In this document: piece after piece, positions 20,774-32,039 of the stretch
How positions within the stretch are numbered: position 1 is the stretch's first letter
How the letters are laid out: every line of letters starts with the position of its first letter
Assembly (NCBI RefSeq): GCF_902459465.1
Contig: NC_047065.1
Span: 21,899,828 to 21,963,827 of the forward strand
Origin: Asterias rubens
Lineage: Eukaryota; Echinodermata; Asteroidea; Forcipulatida; Asteriidae
DNA: 64,000 nucleotides
Direction of reading: 5' to 3'
Made by a program: the position numbers and the translations under genes
Notes under the pieces: model-generated
Told to the model about the DNA's origin: nothing
Seen by the model: the letters and a program-made list of their open reading frames with translations, nothing else
Database searches by the model: none

Positions 20774-21149
20774 TTAAAGGAACACATTGCCTTGTCGAGT
20801 TGGTCTTTGAAAAGCGTATGTTATAACCGTTTGTTATAGAATGCAAATGATTAGAAAGATATTTTAAAAGTAGAATATAAAGATCCACACAAGTATCACT
20901 CGAAATTGCGTGGTTTTCCTTTTACCTCGTCGACAAACACGGTCGGCCATTTATGGGAGTCAAATTTTTGACATCCATAAATGGCCGACCGTGTTAGTTC
21001 GCAAAGTAAAAGGAAAACCACGCAATTTCGAGGCAAATGTGTGTGGATCATTGTATTCTACTTTTAACACATCTTTCTAACCATAGCAAACGGTTACAAA
21101 CGCTTTTCAAAGACCAACTCGACCGATCCAAGGCAACGTGTTCCTTTAA
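20774..21149. mobile_element. Family C foldback, full copy
   Basis: TTAAAGGAACACATTGCC to GGCAACGTGTTCCTTTAA. The centre is GGCCATTTATGGGAGTC with its mirror, so almost the whole 376 bp folds into one hairpin. Confidence 0.85.
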
Positions 21150-21605
21150 GATAAATATGAAATGATATGCTTACCTTACCACAAGTTTAGGGAAGCTTTC
21201 TGTCGACAGAGCCCTTTTTGGCATCTTCACAACCCAAGTGCTCTAAAAATGACAAAATGACGAATAATATTACTCGATTGCTGGAAGTTGAATACAAGTA
21301 TGGAAGTAAATGTAGTTTAACTTTACATGCACATTGCAGAATAATAAAGTCGTGAAGATCGCAAACTTCTAATGATGACGATATAAGAAAGCATCCCTGG
21401 AAAATGTTCTGTCTGAAAGGTCATATTTGGCAACGAAACACACTCACATTTACAATCAGTTTGAGAAATGAAAATATTTCTCTCGTAAAAAAAAACTTAA
21501 ATGCCAAACAATACCCACAGAGAGTTCTAGGACTCTACCCACCAAAAAAAGAGAAAAAAGTTGCACATTTCCAGTGAATGTAAATTTATGTTTAAAAAAA
21601 ATGTT
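21150..21605. other. Unassigned intergenic DNA
   Basis: No repeat family or exon recognised. Confidence 0.35.
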
Positions 21606-21986
21606 TTAAAGACAGCGAACACTATTGGTACATGTCAAAGACCCATCTTCTCACTTGGTGTATCTCAACACATGCATAAAATGTAAAAAAAATTTGAAGT
21701 CAATTGATCGTTCAAGTTGTGAAATAATACTATAAGAAAAAACACCCTTGTCACACGAAGTTGTGTGCTGATAGATGCTTGAATTCGAGACCTCAAATTC
21801 TAAAACTGAGGTCTCGAAATTAAGTTGGTGGAAAGTTACTTCTTTCTCGAAGACTACGTCACTTCAGAGGGAGCTGTTTATCACAATGTTTTATACTATC
21901 AATCTCTCCTCTTCACTTTTAATCAAGAAAGGTTTTTATGATCACAATTATTTTGAGTAATTATCAATAGTGTCCACTGCCTTTAA
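21606..21986. mobile_element. Family A, full copy
   Basis: TTAAAGACAGCGAACACTAT to ATAGTGTCCACTGCCTTTAA, with the palindrome AATTCGAGACCTCAAATT ... GAGGTCTCGAAATT. Confidence 0.8.
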
Positions 21987-22202
21987 ATGAAAGTATTACC
22001 GACAAATTCTCTTTGAATCAAAATTGTGATTATCTATTGGTCTCATTACGCCACTGGTTTCAAGGTTTATCCACAAATCTTATCTATATAATAGAAGACT
22101 ATTTGAACATAGAGTATATTTAGGCCTACTGGTTTAATAACGTAGAGACATGTAGAGGCCGGTCCACTATAAACATGACAAAGGGACGAGTATTCACCAA
22201 CT

Positions 22203-22737
22203 ATAGGCAGTGGACACTATTGGTAATTACTCAAAATAATTATCAGCATAAAACCTTACTTGGTAACGAGTAATGGGGAGACTAGGTTGATGGTTATAAA
22301 ACATTGTGAGAAACGGCTCCCTCTGAAGTGACGTAGTTTTCGAGAAAGAAGTCATTTTCCACGAATTTGATTTCGAGACCTCTAGTTTAGAATTTGAGGT
22401 CTCGAATCAAGCATCTGAAATAACACAACTTCCAATTGAGCTAAAATTTGCACAGGTTTGCTATTTTATGTATATGTTTAGATACACCAAGTGAGAAGAC
22501 TACAATCCCGGCCAAAATGCTTGGGCCACTCTTTCCTGAAACAACAGTTCCCTGTGCACTTCCCATTCACATTCACATTAAAAACATTTGCCCGCCCCCC
22601 GCCCCCCGCTCAATGTTGACTGAATTCGGAAGACAGTCGGCAAATGGAACCAACATTGAAAGGGGGCAGGGGGGCCCAACGAGATATGGCCGGGATTGTA
22701 GTCTTTGACAATTACCAGTAGTGTCGAGTGTCTTTAA
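22203..22737. mobile_element. Family A carrying a nested 200-bp element
   Basis: The host runs AGGCAGTGGACACTATTGG to GTGTCGAGTGTCTTTAA. The insert 22501-22700 has ends TACAATCCCGGCCA and TGGCCGGGATTGTA and a C/G-rich interior (CCCGCCCCCCGCCCCCC). The host loses a TG at the junction relative to the family consensus, and no target duplication is visible. Confidence 0.75.
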
Positions 22738-23052
22738 TACACAAAAGCAAAATCCAGATGATGGCGTCTAAATTATAAAGTGATCTCCTGTATTGGTTTT
22801 AATCCTATTGTATACAATTCACAATTAAATGCACCTATAATCGAATAAAAGGTCAACACGACTACCCCCCCCCCCAAAAAAAAAATGACAAAAAATACCC
22901 TTTGTGCACATTGATTTGTATTGGTTTAAAGACATCTGCAGATCCAGTGAATGTCAAAAACAAAATTTTAAAGGGCACATTTTTATATCATTTAACAATT
23001 TACATTTTATAAATTGTATATTTCCTAAATCAATATATGCACTTGTACACCT

Positions 23053-23498
23053 TTAAAGGGATTGTTTACGTTTGGTGAATGGAACCCACTGTTTGGTTCA
23101 ATTATACAGTTGTACATGCCATAAAACTAACCTGTGCAGATTTCATTTTGAAGGGTGGTTGCGTTTTGAGAACAGAATATATGCACTATTTGCATAAAAT
23201 AAAAAGTAAAATTTGAGCTCTACTGGTCATCGAATTAGCAAGGGAATTAAAGAAAAAAGCCTTGGTGCATTGCTTCGTGTGCTTTTAAACGCATAATTTT
23301 TTAGCTTCAGCTTATCAGTTTTGTTTTTGTTTTTTAATGAGAAATTAACACCTCTTTCTCAAAAAAACTATAGACGTTTCTTCAGAGGGCTAGGGAGCCG
23401 TGTATCCAAATGTTTTAACCAATCAACAGCTCCAAATTACTCATTACCAAGTAAGTTTATAAAAAAAAAATAGATAACAATTATTTTGTGTTTTACCT
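23053..23498. mobile_element. Diverged family A relative
   Basis: TTTAAAGGGATTGTTTACG, AAATTTGAGCTCTACTGGTC, AGCCTTGGTGCATTGCTTCG and CAAGTAAGTTTAT are in family A order, but ends and centre are diverged. It abuts the next copy. Confidence 0.5.
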
Positions 23499-23939
23499 TT
23501 AAATACACTGACCCTATTGGTAGTTGTGTCAGACCAGTCTTCCAGTTTGGTGTATCTCAACATGTATTAAATAAAAAATCTGTGAAAATTTGAGCTCAAT
23601 TGGTCGTTGAAGGTGCGAGATAAAAATGAAAGAAAAAGCACCCTTGTCACACGAAGTTTTGTGCTTTCAGGTGCTTGATTTCGAGACCTCAAATTCTAAA
23701 ATTTCTTCTTTCCCGAAAACTACATTACTTCAGAGAGAGCCGTTTCAAATTCTAAATCTGAGGTCTCGAAATCAAATTTGTGGAAAATTACTTCTTTCTG
23801 TTCTCGAAAAACACAATACTTCAGAGGAAGCCGTTTCCCACAATGTCTTATACCATCAACATCTCCCCATTATTCGTTTACCAAGGTTTTATGCTAATAA
23901 TTATTTTGAGTAGTTACCAATAGTGTCCAGTGCCTTTAA
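23499..23939. mobile_element. Family A with internal duplication
   Basis: TTAAATACACTGACCCTATT to AGTGTCCAGTGCCTTTAA. The block TTCTAAAATTTCTTC and on to GAGCCGTTTC is partly repeated around 23690-23760, which makes this copy longer than its siblings. Confidence 0.7.
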
Positions 23940-24085
23940 GCCCGCTTGCAATGTTCCCCATAGAAACCAGAGAGAAACTTTGATCTCTGTGGCAAAGAGT
24001 TCATCTGAAATGTTTAGACAGTGTGAAATTCCAAGTACGCCATGTGAACATTAATATTCAACACAGTGAGTGCTACAGTTTGTGA

Positions 24086-24255
24086 GGCCCTTTTCGAAAC
24101 CATGGCCTTGGCTTTGGATTCAGCTTCAGGCTCCGTTCTCTCCTCTGAAGTCCAAAGCGCGTACGCAAAGCACCTCAATAATTGTCAAAACAACTGCAGG
24201 GCCAAGCTATAGCCTGAGCCGAATCCAAAGCCGAAGCCGTGGTTTCGAAAAGGGT
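24086..24255. mobile_element. Family H inverted-repeat element
   Basis: GGCCCTTTTCGAAACCATGG at the left, ACCGTGG-like CGTGGTTTCGAAAAGGGTC at the right, with GGCTTTGGATTC and GAATCCAAAGCC inside. A second copy lies at 47264. Confidence 0.75.
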
Positions 24256-24546
24256 CTACGATGGGATTTCCCTTATATCACCACTCTGTGAGAAATTCAC
24301 CACCTCACGCCGCAGTTGCGCAGCAATAACAGACTACCAGCAGTCTGCATGCTTTGTTCATTGCAAGCATACGTGTTTGTTGCACAAAGTGATTCATTCT
24401 GGGTGTTATTAATAAAGGCCTCGCCACAGAAATATCGACTAAAAGTAAAGATTTTCTGCTCATTTCACCAGCGCCTTGTTTTTTTTTGTTTTAGCAGCAA
24501 GTTTTAGCAGCAAGACCATACAAGTAAATTACAGGATAAATACAAA

Positions 24547-24631
24547 ATGGCGATGATGGGGAGGAATTCAGTGATGTTCTGTCTGCTGGTTGTTGGAACT
24601 CTGTTTGGTGGGACCAACGCGGGATTTTCTG
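24547..24631 (+). CDS. Gene 4 signal-peptide exon
   Basis: It reads MAMMGRNSVMFCLLVVGTLF and GGTNAGFS, ending TCTG/gtgagt in phase 1. ATG 24547 has A at -3 (aaaATGG); ATGs at 24553 and 24556 are in-frame alternatives. Core: VMFCLLVVGTLF. Cleavage is likely after TNA. Confidence 0.75.
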
Positions 24632-27600
24632 GTGAGTAAACCAAAAATGTTATAGTTCATATAACTGGTAGTCTAAACCATGAAGGAATGAAATAATCAA
24701 TGTAGCATTTTACCTACCTCCATGGTCCTAGCTAGCAACGACACCCGTAAGGAATGAATGTTTATGTGCAGTGGACACCTTTGGACAGTGTCAAAGACCT
24801 GTTTTCTCACTTGTATCCCAACATACTTTTGCAAAAAGACAACACATCTGTGAAAATGTTTCGCGCTCAATTGGTCTTCGAAAAAAAAAAAAAAAAAAAA
24901 AAAAACCTTGACGTTGCATTACTTTGTGTAGGCCCTACTTTCAGATTCAATTCAATTCAATGTAGCCTATATTATTTACTGTTTATGTCGACAATAACAA
25001 TTAAGCATACAGTAGAAAACACAGATCGATGAGTATAATTATGGATGGATGCCAGATGTTTTAGCAGTAATACAATGTATAGAAATTATGTAAGATAACA
25101 ATGTAAGATAACAACTACAGCAATTAATTTGATGGGCAACATGCAGGGGGGCAAAATTAAGCATAATGCTTTTGTATATTTCCCTGAGACAGCCAAGGAT
25201 AAGGGGAAGAAAAAAAGATGCATAATGTTCACAAAATGCTTCGGCTTTTATCAAATCCAATTGGTGTTTTTTTGGTGTAAACCTTGCGTTGATATTCCAA
25301 TAGCCAAGAGGGGAACACACATGAATGTCGCACTAGAGGGAAATAATGCATTCTACCTTAAAGGATTTTGGTACGTTTTGTAACACAGAACACAATGTCC
25401 ACAGATTTACATTAAACTTACACAGTTTGAAGATAATGATAGTAAAAAGCGTACCTTAAAATATTAGTTGCTGACGGGCTGTAGTTTTTGAGAAATTAGT
25501 AAAACAATGTCATGAAAAACGTTTTTACATGCCAAAATAATTTTCGTCTCATGATCACTGAGACGAAAATTATTTTCATGACATTGTTTTACTCATTTCT
25601 CAAAAACTACAGAACCTCAGCAAGTAATATTTTGGTGGTTACTTACTTATTTTTTTTAAATTGTATGGTAGTATTACCATGGAGGAAGGACAATACAACT
25701 TAAGCCCCCTTCACACAAAAGCAATTTTAATAGCAAGGCTCCCCTGCTAAATCGTAGCATGTTTGAACAGTACAAAAGTGTACCTCGTATGAAAGGACAG
25801 CAACTTATCTACTGTCCAAGTTCTGTTGCAAAATCTTGTCAAACATGGCTACATTTTACAACCATGCTAAATAAGACAAGGGACCCAAGTTAAATTGATG
25901 TCGTGTGAATAGCACTTAAAGGATTTGGGTACTTTTTCAAAATGTCAATAGATTTACATTAAACTTACAGGGTTTGAAGATAATGATAGTGGAAAGCTTC
26001 CCTTCAAATATTACTTACTGAGGTGCTATACTTTTTGAGAAATGAGTAAAACAATGTCATGAAAATACGTTTGTAAATGCTTAAAATAATTTTCGTCTCA
26101 TGAGATGAAAACTATGTTCATGACATTGTTTTACTCATTATCTCAGCACGTAATATTTTCACGGGAAGCTTTCTACTATCATTATCTTCAAACTGTGTAA
26201 GATCTGTGGACATTGTGTTTGTTGTCCTACAAAAAGTACATACAACCTTTAAATACACTGTACGCGTTTGGTAATTACTCAAAATACATCATAGCATAAA
26301 ACCTTACTTCTGGTAACGAGCAACGGAGAGCATAAACCATTGTGAGAAACAACTCCCTCTGAAGTAACGTAGTTTTTGAGAAAATAATAGTTAATTTCAC
26401 ACTAAAATAATACTCTGAGCCAGAGCCCATTTTATTCCTATCTGAAAGCACACTACATGTATTTTGTACCACCAGGATTGTTTTCTTTCACAATTTTCTT
26501 GCAATTTCAACGACCAATAATTGAGTTCAAAATGTTCACAGGTTTTGTTACTTTATGCATATGTTGGGATGCACCAAGTGAGCATACTTGAAACTTTTGA
26601 TAATTATCAATAGTGTCCAGTGCCTTTAACTCACAAACATGTTTTTACAATCACTCTGAAGATTTTACTTTAAAATGTCCTTACACTTGGGCGTGTATTT
26701 TTCTTAATACTTCCCGATGAACAAAAGTGATTGCCACATCCTGTTTTGAGGCCAAACATACAGAAGTAGCGCTTGCCCACATTTTTATTTCAACTAACAC
26801 TTCCTGAAAATGTATCTCATTACCTTCCTGTAGGTAATAGAATTCCAAAACTTGGAATTGGAATCTATGTGATATGCATTGATACCAGAGGAAACCTAGA
26901 CTTGTGGACAAGTCGTTAAATCGGCCCCACGCGCTGAGATAGTGCTCTTGCGAGATCACTGCTCTCGCGAGATCACTGCTCTCGCGCGAACTGATGGCTC
27001 GTTAATGAGGAGTCGAAATCGGGGAGCCATCAGTTCGCGCGAGAGCAGTGATCTCGCGAGAGCACTATCTCAGCGCGTGGGGCCGATTTAACGACTTGTC
27101 CACAAGTCTAGAGGAAACCGGGCATGGTGCCCCCCCCCCTTCCAGTGATGCCCGTGCCCCACCCCTAACTTAAAATAATTTATGCCAGATGTTAGCATTA
27201 ATGTTTAACTTTAAAGGGACACGTTGCCTTGGATCGGTAGAGTTGGTCTGTTATGAACGCGTTTTAAACCGTTTGTTATAAGTTGCATTGGTTAGAAAGT
27301 AAAGTATGAAGCATGCTCCACACACAATGCCTCGAAATTGCATGATTTTTGTTTATACGTTGTGAACTTATCAAATACGGCACCCATTTCGTGGAGTACA
27401 TTTTTGGAAATTCAGGACTCAATGATGCAAATTCAGTTGTGAATTTCTATGATTTCGTTGCTTATTAATTCTTGTCTGTTTTCATTTGACAGTCGTGTAC
27501 TCAACTCTAAGAACTCACATAAAAAAAATTACAAACGAAGAAACACTGAAGTTGCCGTTTTTCCATTACAACAATGAGACCACATAATGTAACTAAATAC

Positions 27601-28771
27601 ATTATGCATAAAATTACCTGAAAATAGCATGACGGGACAAACAGCAGAATAAACAATGCTTCAGCGTTGGTCGTTTGTTCGAGTATTTGTTTGGGTATTG
27701 AGATGTTTGTTATGTTTGTTTAAAGGGGTGGCTGTTGGGTGTTCTGTTTGGGTGATGGGGCGTATGGCGTTTTGGTGTTTGTTGTGGGTGTTTGTTGGGG
27801 TGTTTGTTGGGTGTTTTTGGGGATGTTTGTTGGGGTGTTTGGTGGGTGTTTTGGGGTGGGGGTTCTCGCACAATTAGCATTTCTGAGACATGGTGGGCAA
27901 TTAACATAAAAGCACTCGTGTAAGCAGACATAAATTACCTAAACCAAAAAGTGTCAAAATTACATCTCAACAATGCATGTGTCTATTCTAATTTATATAA
28001 CTGACATACAGATCCTTGTCATTTGATTGGTGGAACTTACTTCACGTGACATTCACATATTACTGCCCATGGGGAATTGCATTTCCCATTCAACAGTTAG
28101 GATCATCCTTGTTCCCAATGTTTTTGAGCAGTACATCAAATGACAAGGATCTATAACTTTATGTCAGTTATATAAAACAAATATTGAGTGGCTTAAATTC
28201 GCTCGGTAAAATTTGGACTGTTCCATTTCACTCGGCGACAGTCCAAATTTTACCTTGCGATAATATTCCTCCCATTCCACTCTGAGCCACTCAATATTAT
28301 TTGTATAATAGGTATTGACGTCACTCATAATTCAAAATGGCGAATTGGAGTGAGGCCTTTCTCAAACCAGGCCTTTCTCTAATCCAAATTGATAACCCCG
28401 TTTTATAAAACAATTTTTTTTTAATCTCATTTTTCACTCCAGATGTTCTGAATGATTACATCGATGACGTCGACAACTACGTCAACGACCTGGACAACAC
28501 GATCCATGATACACTGTACCCGAACGAGAACCCCCTGATGCAGTGGGGCGTGGGTGTGTTCATCGCCATCATCGTGGGCATTGTGGTTGGCGTGGTCCTG
28601 ATCTGTACCTGCTGTTGTTGCTGCTGTTACCATTGCTGCTGCAAGCCCAACCCACCACCGTACACCACCCTGGTCGTAGCCAGCAACCAGCCCCACCCGA
28701 TGCCTCAGACAACCCATGTCTCACAGATGAGCATGCAACCACAGCAGCAGCCTTATGAAATCAAACACTAG
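24547..28771 (+). CDS. Gene 4: SP, coiled-coil-like stalk, TM and tail
   Basis: Exons 24547-24631 and 28443-28771 total 414 nt, 137 residues plus stop, phase 1 junction. No CUB or LDLa exon was found in the 3.8 kb intron. After a signal peptide of about 25 residues comes an acidic stalk of about 35 residues in which L, I, V, V, L and I fall at 4-3 heptad spacing. Then LMQWGVGVFIAIIVGIVVG, the most cysteine-dense cluster of the array (CTCCCCCCYHCCCK), and a tail with PPPY at once followed by TTL, making both a PPxY and a YxxPhi endocytosis-type motif. The tail ends in a His/Gln/Met/Pro-rich segment. The heptad suggests self-association (inference). Confidence 0.75.
24760..24905. mobile_element. 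Family A fragment ending in poly-A
   Basis: GCAGTGGACACCTTTGGACA, GTCAAAGACCTGTTTTCTC, then a run of about 23 A at 24880. Confidence 0.5.
25358..25640. mobile_element. Family D foldback, right end lost
   Basis: TTAAAGGATTTTGGTACG at the left. CATGACATTGTTTTACTCAT mirrors the left arm; it ends at CAGCAAGTAATATTTTGG. Confidence 0.7.
25915..26252. mobile_element. Family D foldback, full copy
   Basis: TTAAAGGATTTGGGTACTTT to AAAAAGTACATACAACCTTTAA, with the arms folding around TTCGTCTCATGAGATGAAA. It shares its last TTTAAA with the family A copy that follows. Confidence 0.75.
26249..26629. mobile_element. Family A, diverged copy
   Basis: TTAAATACACTGTACGCGTT to AGTGTCCAGTGCCTTTAA; the centre is replaced by unrelated sequence (AATACTCTGAGCCAGAGCCC). 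Confidence 0.65.
26897..27110. mobile_element. TAG...CTA foldback with 9-bp target duplication
   Basis: TAGACTTGTGGACAAGTCGT is mirrored at the right end. The arms contain CTCTCGCGAGATCAC and CGCGCGAACTGATGGCTC pairs. GAGGAAACC flanks at 26888-26896 and 27111-27119. A shorter copy is at 35605. Confidence 0.85.
27210..27375. mobile_element. Family C, left-end fragment
   Basis: TTTAAAGGGACACGTTGCC, GGTAGAGTTGGTCTG and TGCCTCGAAATTGC, then divergence. Confidence 0.55.
27660..27870. repeat. GT-rich low-complexity tract
   Basis: Repeats of the GTTTGTTGGGGTGTTT type. The + strand has many GGG/GGGG runs. The ORFs on both strands here are compositional. Confidence 0.8.
28007..28305. mobile_element. 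Two adjacent inverted-repeat elements before the gene 4 TM exon
   Basis: First pair: CAGATCCTTGTCATTTGAT with ATCAAATGACAAGGATCT, bordered by CTGACATA/TATGTCAG (28007-28170). Second: ACAAATATTGAGTGGCT with AGCCACTCAATATTATTTGT and GGTAAAATTTGGACTG with CAGTCCAAATTTTACC (28174-28305). Confidence 0.65.
28443..28771 (+). CDS. Gene 4 stalk/TM/tail exon
   Basis: The acceptor is tttcactccag/AT and the stop TAG is at 28769-28771. It encodes the DVLNDYIDDVDNYV stalk, the membrane helix, cysteines as CTCCCCCC and YHCCC, and KPNPPPYTTLVV. The frame from acceptor to stop is open and carries the family's most typical membrane module. Confidence 0.85.
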
Positions 28772-28794
28772 GTTGGGCCTTGTGTCATAGAGCT

Positions 28795-28942
28795 AATGGG
28801 AGACTTGAGGCGCTAGGTGGCAGCAGACTTACCAACAGTTAAATTTCCATTGTTTACGTAGTTGAGCTTGCCCACATTATCAAGAACAATAGATTTTACC
28901 TGGTAGGTCTGCTGCCACCAAGCGTCCTGAAAGTCTCCCATT
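28795..28942. mobile_element. Family E element in the gene 4 3' UTR
   Basis: ATGGGAGACTTGAGGCGCTA ... GAAAGTCTCCCATTGG; the left end is 24 bp past the stop. Confidence 0.75.
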
Positions 28943-29364
28943 GGTACAACTCATGAGTACACACTTTAATGTGACACATAGGTCGATTCCACAACGAACT
29001 TTAGGACTATTTGAGATATTGAAAACTTAAGGCTAGTCCTAAGTTAGGACGAGTCATTTTTTTAGGACGAGTAACTCGTGAGATAATACTGGTCTTTTTT
29101 CTCTGTGAAAACCTTCCCTTTAAGTTTTGTTTTTACCGATTTAGGGTGGGTAGTAGGTAGGAGCAAACTGTGCACTATACAATATATTCCTTAAAGTGCC
29201 TGCTTTAAAATGCAAGTTTTGGACACGCTTGAAATGACGAGTACTCATGAAAACAGTACTGCTGTTTCCATAAATATCACTCGAGGTTTTAGCCATGCAC
29301 TATGCAAAAACTTGTTGTTGCACTAAGCTATTTAAAGCTTATCTTTTCCAAACTTTCTTAAGAA

Positions 29365-29683
29365 TTAAAGACCCTGGACACTCGGTGTATTTCAACTTTT
29401 GCATAAAATTACAAACCTGTGAAAATTGGAGCTCACTTGGTCGTCGAAGATGTAAGATAATAATGAAATAAAAAACACCCTTGTCACACGAAGTTGTGCG
29501 CTTTCAGATGCTTGATTTTGAGACCTCAAATTTCTAAATCTTAGGTCTCGAAATCAAATTCGTGGAAAATTGCTCAAAAACTACATTACTTCAGAGAGAG
29601 CCGTTTCTCACAATGTTTCATATTATCAACCTCTCCCAATAACTCGTCACCAATAAAGGTTTTATATTACCAATAGTGTTTAA
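29365..29683. mobile_element. Family A, shortened copy
   Basis: TTAAAGACCCTGGACACTCG to ACCAATAGTGTTTAA, with the palindrome GAGACCTCAAATTTC ... GGTCTCGAAATC. Confidence 0.7.
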
Positions 29684-29942
29684 TAGACAACTGATTTTTA
29701 ATCATGGATGTTTGTGTAATCTAGTTAAAGCCTAATGATAATTTAAATACGTGTGCGAAAATGTACTTGATGATCTTAGTGATTCTGCATACGGAATGTA
29801 AAGCTTAGATTTTGTAGTCGTTTGTTTCTTGGCATGTTTTTAAGAGAATCCGTGAACGCTTGTTCCCTTTATACTTTCGTTGTGAGAGTTTTGTTATAGG
29901 CCCCGATCTCAATATCAACATAAGTCACTTGGGTCTTCGCAA

Positions 29943-30076
29943 ATAAACGCTGGGTGGCAGCAGACATAACAGGCAAATTTCCATTGTTGACGCATACTTA
30001 TGAGCATGCGCACATTACAGAGAATAATGTTTTTTTACCAAGTTAAGTCTGCTGTCAGCAGCGTCAGTTTCTGAAT
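29943..30076. mobile_element. Family E, diverged
   Basis: AACGCTGGGTGGCAGCAGAC, GGCAAATTTCCATTG, then AAGTCTGCTGTCAGCAGCGT. Confidence 0.6.
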
Positions 30077-30424
30077 AAGTATTAACATAAATGCGAAACA
30101 AGATTTAAAACAAATAACGCAGATAGTTGAAGGGGACATATTTTGGTAACCACTTTTTAAATTAATGACACTAAAAACTGTTGGTTAGACGCCTATGCAG
30201 CAGCTTTTTTAAGCACTTGAGATCATTGACACTCAAATGACACCCAATTGGGCTGAAACATGAGTGTGTTTATGTTTTTAATGTCAAGTTTTTTTCAACT
30301 AATAAACTTCGTAATATTAAAAATTGTTTAAATTCTGCTCATCGTTGTTGTCGGCTTTTCAATAAAGTTCCCTTTTCTGGGTGTTGAATAGAAATATATT
30401 TGTATTAATTGTTTTGGTTACCCT

Positions 30425-30560
30425 TTACAACGTCGTGTAAAGACCACAGGTAGTGATTCGAACTCACGACCGTTGCAATTCTAGAGCAGTGTCTTTTTAC
30501 ACCAACTAGACCACCGAGATCGCCCGGTAAAGAGGAAGTTTGAACCCTACATTTTAGCAG
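30425..30560 (-). repeat. SINE-2 head
   Basis: Reverse strand: GGTCTAGTTGGTGTAAAAAG, CACTGCTCTAGAATTGCAAC, and the B-box-like GTGAGTTCGAATCAC. Confidence 0.55.
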
Positions 30561-30990
30561 TGGTTACCGCAACAATTTAATATACTTATTTGTAGCCGTT
30601 TACTTTGCTTAAGGCATATGTGACTCTAATGTATACAAACAAAAAAGTTTAAACATGGACTATAACGGATTATTGATATAGCCAATATTACTATTTTTGT
30701 ACAAGAAATGTAAAATAAGGACTGATATTTTAGTAGTATTCAATAAAACCTTTTCTTTTATGCAAAAAAAACACAAATTCGCGCGGCGTACTCCGACCCA
30801 GAAAACTCAGTTTCGGCAAAAGCCGGTGATCCACGAACCATTCATACACAGTGTGTGACGTCACACCACGTACTGAAGCTCTGTACACAGTGTGTCAGGT
30901 CGATCGTGTGCGTGCATTTTACATGTACATTGAATGTGGAATAACATCGGACACTATAGGCTGCATTTTTTTGACACAAAAAACAGCGAA

Positions 30991-31990
30991 AATGTCCGAT
31001 GGCAGCGGGTCTTGGGAAAACCACAGTATAGATGAGGAAAAGGCATTTCAGGGAGGCACTTCAGAGGAAAGTGAGGGCTCTAGCGATAAGGGGAGCTCAC
31101 CGGACGAGAGAGAAGCCGAAGACGTGTTATGAGTACATGTAGTTAACCAGCCCGGAGACGATGATCGTCAGGCCGAAGACAATGAGCCAAACCCTGATGA
31201 TCGACGGCTAAAGACAGACTGGTAAGGCCACAAAACGTTTCATGAATTATACTGAATGATGCTTCGTTTGATCAGTTTATTTCTGCTCCCAAAAATAGTT
31301 AAAGGCTATCCTTGACTAAATTAAAACATGAACGAACATGATGGACAAGGTTTATTGTTTACCTCCATTCACGTTATAATACATGTACATGAACAACACA
31401 TGCACTGACTTAGGCAGTAGAAATGTGAGGGGAGGGGTAATTTTTGTCTTGCGTTTTATACTTTGTTGGCAAAATTCATACATTATCAATTTAAACTGAT
31501 ATTGTAGATTACCTATGTTGTTGTTTTTCTCCACCAAGTAACTGCGTGGTGGTTGACATATTATGTGCATCTACACAAATATCTCATAGTCATGTACATG
31601 TATGTAACTGTTACTTTGGATTATGATTGCCTTCTGGCATGGGTATAGGTTTAAAGCAATTCAGGTACACACATGCAATATTAACACTTCACCATGCAAA
31701 CCACAAATCTGTTGTTAATAATTTTGTATGAATTCTTTTGTTAATAATTTTGTATGAGTTCTTTTGTTAATAATTTTGTATGAATTCTTGTTTTGTTTTA
31801 CAGAAAACACTGCAATGTTGAATATCAGCAAGTGGTGAGCTTAGGACTATCTTGGCCGTTCAACTGCTGCCACTGACATCATGTTTGGTGGTAGCAACAC
31901 GAAGGACATTTCCAAACCCTAGTGTACAGTACAGTGGAAGGATTTTCGTATCCACCAACGGATTAGGCAGCTTTGCTTTGGTTTATTTGT
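30991..31990 (+). pseudogene. P2X7-like cytoplasmic-domain protein, degenerate
   Basis: ATG 30991 opens MSDGSGSWENHSIDEEK and a Ser/Glu-rich stretch stopped at 31129-31131. A shifted frame then reads PGDDDRQAEDNEPNPDDRR and LKTDW up to a good donor GACTG/gtaagg (31221). After an acceptor at 31803 come KHCNVEYQQVV and, in another frame, TSCLVVATRRTFPNPSVQYS. The acidic N-terminus, (L)KTDW and the S/PxCxVxxIRxxFPxPxxxYxG pattern are those of the zinc-binding C-terminal domain of P2X7 and its many free-standing invertebrate relatives. Stops and frame changes make it dead, or an exon is missed. The identity is from memory and moderate. Confidence 0.38.
31712..31793. repeat. 26-bp tandem repeat, three units
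   Basis: TTAATAATTTTGTATGAATT repeats three times, just before the acceptor at 31803. Confidence 0.75.
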
Positions 31991-32039
31991 CTTCAGTCGT
32001 AACAATTTTCCAAGTTATAATGATCCGGAGGGAGTGAGA

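Noticed and set aside
27656-27931. Three overlapping ORFs of 70-73 aa
   Set aside because: They lie in GT-rich low-complexity DNA, open on both strands for compositional reasons.
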